Below are positions 30,090 through 40,101 of a stretch of 64,000 nt of DNA, piece by piece. Both the position numbers and the translations under genes were made by a program. The notes under the pieces are model-generated. The model had not been told where the DNA came from, searched no databases, and saw only the letters and a program-made list of their open reading frames with translations. The stretch covers positions 20,666,326 through 20,730,325 of the forward strand of contig CM077151.1 of the NCBI GenBank assembly GCA_039583875.1, given 5' to 3'. How positions within the stretch are numbered: position 1 is the first letter of the stretch; every line of letters starts with the position of its first letter. The DNA is from Platanthera guangdongensis. Its lineage: Eukaryota; Streptophyta; Magnoliopsida; Asparagales; Orchidaceae.

Positions 30090-33000
30090 TGTAACAACCC
30101 GGTTTTTAATATGGGTTATAATAATAAGTTATAATAAATAACCTAAATCCCTCCTCTTATCTAAACCGAGCCCCCCCCCCCCCCCCCCCCCCCCGATAAA
30201 AAAAAAAGTCCCGGCTAGAGCTTTTCTCCCGCTTGCTTCCGCTACTCCCGCAACCTCGTCTCCTGGCGCCGATCCCGTCTCCTGCTTCAGGCGCCGTCGC
30301 CTCCTCCGGCTCCTCCCTCCATGGACGACGACGCCTGCTTCTCCTCCCGTGGTCGTCGTCTCTTACTCCTTCCATGGCCGACTGCTTCAGCTCTTCTTGC
30401 AAGGGCCGACAGCCTCGACCTCTTCTCCTCCTTCGATTAGCAAGGCAGCCACCTTCTCTCCTAGGGCAGCAGCTTCAGATCTCGCCTCCTCTTCCTCCGA
30501 CAGCCGCTTCCTCTCCTTTTTGGCCGAGATTTGCATCGAGGAATGCCTAGGGTTTGGTTTCCTCTATTCCTTGAGCCCGGTTTTGACTCCTTTTGGTAAG
30601 ATCCCTCCTCCAATCTCCCGTATTCATATTTTCATGCATCTCTATTGAATTATTTGTGCTTCAAATATCACAATTTGTGATTCATAATTTTGCCCCCTTT
30701 GTAATCGTCTAATCTTGTCGTATTTGTGATTTCCAGCGCAGCTCCTCGACTCAAGTGAAGGAATTCCTCCAAATCACTCTCGGAATTAGGGTTCCCCCTA
30801 ACCCAAGCACTGTCAAGTCTCCGTCTTCGCGTGTCACCTCTCCCCTCACTTTTGAGGGAGGTAAATCTTTAGCCTCTTTTGATTTAGTTATGTAACGTAT
30901 AATTATTGTGCTAGCGTTTTGTTTTCCATTATGTCAAATTATCAAACTTTGTATGTGATTGTTCCTGAACAGGTCCAGTCAGGATTTCTGATTTCGCTTG
31001 TGCCGCTTAACTGCCGCCAGTTTCAGCTTCTTTAAGACAAGTAAAGACCTCTCTCACTTTTGCAATCATTGAACTTTAATTACTTGGTCTGATCTTATGA
31101 TTATACGAATTCACCCTTTTTTGTGTGTTGTCAAGTGAATTAATGTATCGAATATTAATCCGGCAAGTAATATCTTAAGGTTAATGTATTTGGAATGTCA
31201 TGAGAGGGTAGTCACAAATAATTTTATTTGAGTATTCACTTAGATGAACGGATTTTCTTGTTTGATGTATAAATCAAAGTATGTTGGATTTTTGAGAATG
31301 ATTAACAAATTTCATAATGAGAATTATTAAAAATTATATGAATTTTATTATTTGGATTCGCACTTATATAAATTGGATCTCATTTAATGGATGATTATGA
31401 GACATATAGTTCCATGAGCAATAATTTTTCTGAAGGTTAACAGTTAAGATTCCTTGTTACGATTAAATGAGTGGTGATTTGTGTCATGCTCGTATATATA
31501 CACACAGTTTTACTTGGAGGATATTTATGTCTGAAAATTGTTTAATGTAAATGAATATTTGGTGTCCAAGAAAGTAGCGTATTATAATCGTATCACTCAT
31601 AAATACTTGAACCCGTAAAATATATTGCTCCCTATCTAGTTTTGTTTATGTCATCAAATCTTGTGTCATCGAAATCTGATTTCTTAGGTCTGTCTGGTTC
31701 TAAAACTTGAGCAAATGTTGCTCCATAGCTCAATTCCTCTGTTGACCAGTTTATGAACTCAAATCTTGTACAACTGAATCGCTAAATTTGTATCAGGTCT
31801 TGATATGTTACGAATCTCCTAAATCATGAATCTTTAAAGTCATTAACGTCATAAACAATCAATGAAAAGTAGTGTTAAATTGATGTGACGTCTTGACTCG
31901 AGTTTTCGCTTGGCTGACAACAGAAACTAACAAATTACCATAGCAAACACAATTATTTTGATAAGACTTCCATTTAGACTTACATTAAAATCACGAGCAT
32001 CAAATAAAACACTTCCACCTTCCATTGATTACAACTAATGACATTTCTTGATTTGTCTATATGTTATACTTCGTAGTAGTCTAATAAACTAACTTGTCCT
32101 GTTTAACTCTCTTATTTGCTTGTCTCGAATAGTTTTGCTTCACGAGAAACTGGTACACTCATACATTTATGCTTTTATTATTGTTCTGTACTTTACTTTG
32201 CTCACTCTGCTTTTTTCAATGTTCTGAGGCTTTTCTTTTCTGTTTTGGAATTGCCTTAGCGTTCGTGCAACGCCACCAGGTCCTCGATATTGAAACTGAA
32301 ACCTCGGTCTCCTGTGAAGTTCGCCCTCGGGGAAGGGGTGGTCGCGCACCTACTTCGCTCCTGCAAGCAAAACAACAGAAGAAACAAGAGGAACCGACCC
32401 AAGGGCTCGGCAGGGAGGACCCACCACACACCCGGAAGATCTGAGAGCGCTTCCCCTCCTTAGCCAAAGGCCGAGCAAGGGTACCCTCAGAAAGCACTTG
32501 AAAACTGGAGCAGGAGAGCACAGGAAGCCTGCCTTCTGGGGTACCCCTTGTGTCCTATTTATAGTTTTTAGAATCTGAACTGCCAATAAACAAACTGAAC
32601 TGACCTGAAATTACCAAAAAACCCTTGGTCGGGTCTGCTAACAGCCAAACTCCGCTGTTTTGAAGGGCTATGGGCAGACCAACGGGGGCAAAACAGTAAA
32701 AAGTACCTCGTATATCTGGGCGAGCTGGGGAGCCTGGCCACCTCGGCAGATCCTGCTCGTCTGATGTTGCCGAGCTCCTCTGCGAGGGCGCGAGCTGGGA
32801 CGGCGAGCTCGCCCATCTATTGGTCGCCATCAGTTGACCTGAGCTTGACGATTCTGGTCTAGCTCGGCGAATACCGAGCTCGCGGTCGACGAATGTCGAG
32901 CTCGGGTTCGGCATCTCCTTGCCGAGCTCGCCCACAATCTTTAGTCCTTTGCTGGGCTTGCCTGTTGCTTGGACGACCTGAACCGCCCGGTATGATCCTT

Positions 33001-33471
33001 GGCGACCTCAATCGCCAGACACGGGGTTGTACACTCGAGCCCGATTAACATTAAGTTCCGGGTTCTATGTTTACATTTCTTTTACTGTCAAATATTTTCT
33101 TTATGTAATAATTGCAATAAGACATTTTCTCTTATATCATGGACAACTGCTAGGCTATTTAAATACTTTACTAGAATTTTGATATTAATGCATGTGCATC
33201 TTCTTTTGAATCATAATTGCATGAAAACTATAACAGTGCCCAATAAAACATGATTTTTACAAAATTGCATGTGTACTTAAAACTCTCTGTTTCAAACCTT
33301 AAAAGCTTCCACAATAAAACCAAACTATTTTTCTCCAAATTATTTATTTTAAAACTATTTTCAGCATTCTCTTCATCCGTCTTAGCAGACATAGTTTTCT
33401 TTCCGCCCATGCATGTGGCATCACGGCCAGCCCGAAGCACACTCTGACTTTTGTCGAGACGGGTTGTGACA
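30090..33471 (+). repeat. LARD-1 5' LTR (contains a 746-bp insertion)
   Basis: 3382 bp; without the inserted solo LTR and its duplication about 2.63 kb, like the 3' LTR. A run of more than 20 C at about 30172-30194 near the LTR head is much shorter in the 3' LTR. GT-AG-like signals occur but no coding frame is convincing. Confidence 0.92.
32288..33033 (-). mobile_element. Solo LTR inserted in the LARD-1 5' LTR
   Basis: A 746-bp segment missing from the LARD-1 3' LTR, flanked by CTCGA at 32283-32287 and 33034-33038. On the minus strand it starts TGTACAACCCCG and has TATAAATAGGACACAAGG at about 32548-32570, a promoter-like signal. It ends in TA rather than CA. Size, ends and 5-bp duplication suit a solo LTR of an unrelated family. 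Confidence 0.8.
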
Positions 33472-33491
33472 GTTGGTATCAGAGCCAGGTT
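33472..33491 (+). promoter_or_regulatory. Primer binding site of LARD-1
   Basis: GTTGGTATCAGAGCCAGGTT, shared with Gypsy-5 at 60978 and, on the minus strand, LARD-2. Confidence 0.93.
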
Positions 33492-33645
33492 GAGCATCTA
33501 TAGATAAAGTATTTTATAATTTCCACATATTTTGAACTTTATTATAAAAAAATAAATATACATGCATCATTTCTTCACTCACTTGTTATTATTGTTGTTC
33601 GCGGCTGAAACACGCACGCACTCACTCATAAGAGCATGAGTAGTA

Positions 33646-33827
33646 TGCACACGAATGTTAAGAGGTTATAAACAAACTTAACATTTTTGTGCATATGAAT
33701 TTCCATTATGATATACACTGCTTGCAAATATTAAATTGTATGAGTGATTTAATATTTTCAAGTACGCTGACATTAGAGTCTTAATATGCATGACATGTTA
33801 AGTGATATGACCGCTTAACATGTCATG
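33646..33827 (+). ncRNA. Three-hairpin leader of LARD-1
   Basis: Stem 1: 33646-33662 with 33677-33693. Stem 2: 33721-33736 with 33747-33762. Stem 3: 33789-33802 with 33814-33827 (14 perfect pairs). The same three stems occur in Gypsy-5 and LARD-2 with paired changes. Function as a packaging or dimerisation signal is inference from position between PBS and gag start. Confidence 0.7.
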
Positions 33828-34091
33828 TGTATCCATTCATTTGTATTCATATCATAAACATAAGTGTCAAGCTAAGAACAACAATAATGATTGTACATGC
33901 ATGATTTTACTATTTGCTTAACATCGCATATGATCTCATGGTTGCACTTGCATGATTATTACCTAGAGTTGTCCAATGAAAATACTGTAATTATTACATG
34001 ATTTACATACCTCTAGTTTCAAGTCTCTGGTATTCGTATTCAGTCTTCCTGTTTTGTTCGACTAACAATCTTATCGTGCATCTCTTCCTAG

Positions 34092-34597
34092 ATAACTTCT
34101 AAGTGTCAGCAAGAAATGAGATTTTTCTTGTGTATTGCTCTGCCGAATTATTTCACCATTATCTTGTTCCCTTCCATCCCTATCGTGACTCGCTTAGGTC
34201 GATACTTAATCGTCATTCCGTTTATTTTCTTCCTCGGTGTCATGTCTCCCCTTTGCGCAAGTTCTTTTCACTTTTGGATTCTCGTGTCTTGCTGCTCAAT
34301 TTCGAGCTAATCGAAGATACTCTTGTGTTTCCCTGAAGTCAATCTTTTGTATCTGGCTGAAACCCACTAAGTCAAAAGAGTTCTCCTGTGAACTTTAATC
34401 TGATCCGCGTTCAAGTATCTGTAACTTTTCTCTTGATCATAGTAAGTCTCCGCGCTTGTTCTCCTTTCTAATTAGCTTTCATGTCTTGATATGCAAACCT
34501 TGTTGTAATAAATGTTATCTGAATATTCGCCTAAGAGTCCCCATTCAGAGAGCTTCTCAGGGAAGTTTCGGGACGAAATTTTCTAAGTAGGAGAGAA
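34092..34597 (+). pseudogene. LARD-1 relic of gag start and pol end
   Basis: At 34092 ATAACTTCTAAG aligns with the Gypsy-5 gag start ATGGCCCCTAAG, after the same CTAG context; the start codon is changed. Downstream, a patch corresponding to CELESDLRCKYLYLF in LARD-2 recalls the end of a gypsy integrase/chromodomain. It suggests deletion of nearly all gag-pol between these points. A purine tract GGAGAGAA precedes the 3' LTR. Confidence 0.55.
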
Positions 34598-37229
34598 TGT
34601 AACAACCCGGTTTTTTATATAAGTTATAATAATATAAGTTATAATAAATAACCTAAATCCCTCCTCTTTTATCTAAACCGAGCCCCCCTCCCCCCCCCGA
34701 TAAAAAAAACAAGTCCCAGCTAGGGCTTTTCTCCCGCCTGCTTCCACTACTCCCGCAAGACTCGTCTCCCGGCGCCGATCCCGTCTCCTGCTTCAGGCGT
34801 CGTCGCCTCCTCCGACTCCTCCCTCCATGGCCGACGCCGCCTGCTTCTCCTCCTCCTGTGGTCGGCGTCTCTTCCTCCTGCCATGGCCGACTGCTTCGGC
34901 TCTTCTTGCAAGGGCCGACAGCCCCGACCACTTCTCCTCCTTCGATTAGCAAGGCAACCACCTTCTCTCCTAGGGCAGCAACTTCAGATCTCGCATCCTC
35001 CTCCGAGAGCCGCTTCCTCTCTTTTTTGGCCGAGATTTGTGGTGAGGAATGACTAGGGTTTGGTTCCCTCTTCTCTTTGAGCCCGGTTTTGACTCCTTTT
35101 GGTAAGATTCCTCCTCCAATCTCATGTATTCATATTTTCCTGCATTTCTATTGAATTATTTGCGCTTCAAATATCATACAATTTGTGATTCATAATTTTT
35201 CCCCCTTCGTAATCGTCTAATCTCGTCGTATTTGTGATTTCCAGCGCAGCTCCTCGACTCAAGTGATGGAATTCCTCCAAATCACTCTCCGAATTAGGGT
35301 TTCCCCTAACCCAAGCGCTGCCAAGTCTCCGTCTTCGCGTGTCTCCTCTCCCCTCACTTTTGAGGGAGGTAAATCTCTTAGCCTCTTTTGATTTAGTTAT
35401 GTAACGTATAATTATTGTGCTAGTGTTTTGTTTTCAATCATGTCAAATTATCAAACTTTGTCTGTGATTGTTCCTGAACAGGTCCAGTCAGGATTTCTGA
35501 TTTCGCTTGCGCCGCTTAGCTGCCGCCAGTTTCAGCTTCTTTAAGCCAAGTACAAACATCTCTCTCTCTTACAATCATTGAACTTTAATTACTTGGTCTG
35601 ATCTTATGATTATACGAATTCACCCTTGTTTGTTTGTGTTGTCAAGTGAATTAATGTATCGAATATCTAATCCGGCAAGTAATATCTTAGGGTTAATGTA
35701 TTTGGAATGTCATGAGAAGGTAGTCACAGATAATTTTATTTGAGTATTCACTTAGATTAACGGATTTTCTTGTTTGATGTATAAATCGAAGTATGTTGGA
35801 TTTTTGGGAATGATTAACAAATATCATAATGAGAATTATTAAGAATTGTATGAATTGTATCATTGGGATTCGTACTTATATGAATTGGATCTCATTTGAT
35901 GGATGATTAGGAGACATATAGTTCTTGTGAACATGAGCAATAATTATTTTGAAGGATAACAGTTAATATTTCTTGCTACGATTAAATGATTGGTGATTTG
36001 TGTAATGCTCGTATGTATACTTGGAGGATATTTATGTCTGAAAAGTATTTAATGTAAATGAATATTTGGTGTCCAGGAAAGTAGCGTATTGTAACCGTAT
36101 CACTCGTAAATACTTGAACCGTAAAATATATTACTCCATATCTAGTTTTGTTTGTGTTGTCGAATCTTGTGTCATCGAAATCTGATTTCTTAGGTCTGTC
36201 TGGTTCTAAGACTTGAGCGAATGTTGCTCCATAGCTCAATTCTTCTGTTGACGCGTTTATAAACTCAAATCTTGTACAACTGAATCGCTAAATTTGTATC
36301 AGGTCTTGATATGTTACGAATCTCCTAAATCATGAATCTTTAAAGTCATTAATGTCATCAACAATCAGTGAAATGTAGTGTTAAATTGATGTGACGTCTT
36401 GATTCGTGTTTCCGCTTGACTGACAACGGAAACCAACAAATGACCATAACAAGCACAATTATTTTGATAAGACTTACATTTAGACTTACATTAGAATCAC
36501 GTGCATCAAATAAAACACTTCCACCTTTCACTGATTACAACTAATGACATTTTTTGATCTGTGTATACGTTATACTCCGGAGTAGTTTAATAAACTAACT
36601 TGTTCTGTTTAACACTTTTATTTGCTTGTCTCGAATAGTTTTGCTTCATGAGAAACTAGTATCCTCATACATTTCTGCTTTTATTACTGTTCTGTACTTT
36701 ACTTTGCTCACTCTGCTTATTTCAATGTTCTGACGCTTTTCATTTCTGTTTTGGAATTGTCTTACCGTTCGTGCAGCTCCGCCAGATCCTCGAGCCCGAT
36801 CAACATTAAGTTCTAGGTTCTATGTTTACATTTCTTTTACTGTCAAATATTCTTTTTAAGAAATAATTGCAATAAGACATTTTCTCTGGTATTATGGACA
36901 ACTGTTAGGCTATTTAAATACTTTAAGTACTAGATTTTGATATTAATGCATGTGCATCCTCTTTTGAATCATAATTGCATGAAAATTGTAACAGTGTCCA
37001 ATAAAACATGATTTTTACAAAATTGCATGTGTACTTAAAACTCTCTGTTTTAAACCCTAAAAGCTTCCGCAATAAAATCAGACTGTTTTTCTCCAAATTA
37101 TCTATTTTAAAACTATTTTCAGCATTCTCTGCATCCGCCTTAACAGACATGATTTTCTCTCCGCCCATGCCTGTGGCATCACAACCCGCCCGAAGTGCCC
37201 TCTGACTTTTGTCGAGACGGGTTGTGACA
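34598..37229 (+). repeat. LARD-1 3' LTR (2632 bp)
   Basis: Uninterrupted copy of the LTR, starting TGTAACAACCC and ending GGGTTGTGACA. It differs from the 5' LTR by many scattered substitutions and indels, so the insertion is older than that of Gypsy-2. Confidence 0.93.
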
Positions 37230-37474
37230 GAAATTGATGACTAGCAGTCCCCAGGTACCCGCACATAGCTATGCCCAATCGGCGATCGGTGACTCTGACT
37301 CCTGGTCAGCGATCAACAATAGTTAAGTGCTTCTGGCGGCCTGTGGTCAGCGATCGTCGACTGTCAATCCCCAGTCAGATCGGCGCAACTTACTACATAA
37401 GTATTTTTTGTAAATTATAGCCATCTTTTAATGAATTTTATTGTGATACAAGTAGTCTCGCAATTGGGATCGTC

Positions 37475-37621
37475 GTGCCCCGTGCGACAGTACTCGCGTT
37501 GCGAGCCTTCTCCAATGTGCAGTGACGGCGATGATGACATTGCGTGAGGTCAGAGTTTAATCGTCGTTGTATGTTGTGCACTAGAGAAGGTGAACGATGT
37601 GAGTACTGTTGTGCGGGGCAC
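37475..37621. repeat. Foldback with about 45-bp arms
   Basis: Arm 37475-37521 (GTGCCCCGTGCGACAGTACT start) and arm 37577-37621 are imperfect reverse complements. It lies next to the Copia-3 LTR start and may be part of that LTR or a small foldback element. Confidence 0.65.
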
Positions 37622-37710
37622 ATGAGTCCCTTTTCCAGACTGCTTGTAGGAGAAGTAAATACAAGTGTCACTTTCTACAATGTGAAACTATTCCATCACA
37701 AATATTTAAC

Positions 37711-39549
37711 ACCCCACTTAAACTCATAATATCACTAAGGATGAGTTTGATAGAGAACAAATGGAAGAAAACAAAGAGGTGTAGATTAATGTTGCTGTTG
37801 AATGATTGAGGATCAACTATCGAGAATTCCAAAGAGAAACTTGTGTCTCTAAACAATGTGAGCTTTAGTGAAGAAGTCGGTTATCTATCATTGAGCAGAG
37901 ATGTGTGATAGAGAAAGTCTTACACATGTATTGTTGGTGAATATACTAACTATCAATCTCTCTGTTTTGTTTGTTCATGAAAAATAAGTTAAGATGCAAT
38001 TTAAAATAACACTAGTGATGTCGCAATGTAAGGATGTAGGATCAGAGATATAGTTGTTTAGATCACCAAGAAGTTGTTGTAACCAAAACCTCAATAGCAA
38101 TTGTAGTCATAGCTCGATACTCGGATTCAACACTCGATCGAGAAATCACGTCTTGTTTCTTTAATTTCCAAGAAATCAATGAGTTGCCAAGAAAAAAATA
38201 ATATCGAGGAAAATAATATAGATCTAGATTTGGTGCCTCGTAGGTAGCTGAAGATTCACAATAAAGCAGTGCGGTGACTAGTACGAGGCTCAGAGACAAA
38301 CTGACAGACAATGTGATCGTCATGAGAGATATTGTGACTATTGATTTCGAGGTAACAAGCATGCCAACCAACTGTCGGTATCTGGAAGGGTCAAAAAGAC
38401 TATCACCATATAAGGGACGCAAGTTGAAATTCAACTCAAGCGGTGTAGGTGTTGTACGAGTATCAGTAATATTCGCTATGTCAATCATCTCGTTGATGAA
38501 GTTTTGCTGCGAGAATATGTGTCTGAAGCGAGTGATCAACCTCCAACCCTAGAAAGTAACCAAGATGATCGAGATCTTTCATATCAAACTAGGTGATAGA
38601 AAATCCTTGACTTGCATAATATACAATGTATTTCTTCTAGTAATAATCATATCAACAACATACAACAAAAGAATCCATTAAGGGTGTAAAGATGGATGGT
38701 AGGAGCTTGCACTAAATTCAACGGTTTGAATAGCAGTGGTAAATCTAGAGGAATAAGCATTAGAAGTGAGTTTAGGGACATATAGGATTTTCAAATATGA
38801 TCGACCTGCTTAGTAGAGTGAGCAACCCCACGAGAGGTATCATGTACACCTCTTCCGCAGCTTGGAGAAAGACATTCTTTATGTCCATCTGAAAGCTAAT
38901 CCATGATTTTATAGACCCAACAACAAACATGGCCTGGATGGAAGTCTTTTTTGCAACATGAGTCAATGTCTCAGCATAATCAATTTCATATTGTTGAAAG
39001 AACCCTCGAGCAACCAACCTAGTTTTGTAGCGGCCAATGGTTTCATTCGCTAAAGCTGCCAGCTTATACACCCAATTGGAGCATATAGGGAGGATATAAG
39101 GTGATAATGTTACACGATCCCATGGGTGAATATCCTTCAGATATCACACCTCTTCACTTATAATTGTTTGCTATGCAGGTATGGTAGCAGCTTTCTGCTA
39201 TTTCTTGGGATTCGAGTAGAGGTGGCGGCAGGAAAGGGTTGAAGGGTACGAGTCAAAGTGGTAAACAAGCTTAAGCATTTAGTAGGATGATGTGGATGGT
39301 AGAACGGAAGAGAGTTTGACTAGTAGGATTAACATGGTTACTGACAATAGGTTCGATAGCGAGAGTTGTAGTAGAGCGGTGATATGAAAGAATTGCAGGA
39401 GGATCGGGGAGTGTGACAATGTGTGTGTGTGGGGGGGGGGGATATGAGGGAGATGAGCTATAGGAAAAAGTGAAGTGTGTATTTCAATGTCAAGAAAAGC
39501 AAGCTCCTCATGAGTGGAGGGGGCGGAATCCGAGGTTGAGGTAGGGAAT
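37711..39549 (-). pseudogene. Copia-3 RNase H, RT and linker remnant
   Basis: Minus-strand copia pol. Seen: RT start GRYKTRLVARGFFQQYEIDY and FQMDIKNVFLQAAEEVYMIP near 38830-39030; then the RT-RNase H part YRQLVGMLVTSK, FLGNSLISWKLKKQDVISRS, SVESEYRAMTT near 38100-38500. A purine tract AAGTGGGG precedes TGTTAAATATTTGTG at 37711, the probable LTR start. Deletions and frameshifts are frequent. The element continues right of Gypsy-3. Confidence 0.83.
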
Positions 39550-40085
39550 TGTTAAGACGCATGGCAAGCCCGATCCGCATTGGGGCCACACTCAGCGCCG
39601 ACCACCAGCCGCGACAGCATGAGCGGATTGGATATCTTAGTTGGTCGCGCTTATATTTTAATTGTTATAATGTTGTTTTATTTTGCTTGCGAGAAACTAT
39701 TTTATTTTCTCCCGTGTCTAAGCCCAAGTGGGGGGCGTGTTGTGTGTAAACCGGTTATGAACCGGGTGGACCCTTTGTTTTGGCAAGCAAGAATTAATAT
39801 CCCCATTTCTATCTCTCTAAACCCTCTCCCTCTCTCTCTACCTCAACGAAGACCCGCCCGAGCCCTAGCCGCGAGCAGCGAAGCCCCCGCCGCTTGGCCC
39901 TCCAGCGTCTCATCGCTCCTCCCCCCTCTCGCTCCTTCGATATCTCTCTCTCTCTCGGTTCCTTTCGGCAATCCCCCCATCTCCAACCATTGCACCAGTC
40001 GGATCGAGGACGGGTTCCGCCGAAACTTGGAGGAACTCATCCTCTTTGGGTCCTATCTCTAGATCTAGGTCGGGAGACCACATCA
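39550..40085 (+). repeat. Gypsy-3 5' LTR
   Basis: 536 bp, followed by the PBS-like ACTTGGTATCAGAGCC. (CT)n-rich in its second half. Confidence 0.9.
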
Positions 40086-40101
40086 ACTTGGTATCAGAGC
40101 C

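Larger units (their letters stand above)
30090..37229 (+). mobile_element. LARD-1: non-autonomous LTR retrotransposon
   Basis: LTRs 30090-33471 and 34598-37229 align along their length, starting TGTAACAACCCGG and ending GGGTTGTGACA. The flanking repeat GAAAT is perfect at 30085-30089 and 37230-37234. The internal region is only 1126 bp and encodes no gag, protease, RT or integrase, yet keeps a PBS, leader hairpins and a polypurine tract. This matches the LARD class (large LTRs, no coding). LTR ends, PBS and leader match Gypsy-5, its likely protein donor family. Confidence 0.93.

Noticed and set aside
30233..30648. Serine/leucine-rich frames in LARD LTR heads (also 34858-35052, 55284-55751)
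   Set aside because: They recur in all LTR copies with shifted frames; no domain and no codon conservation seen.
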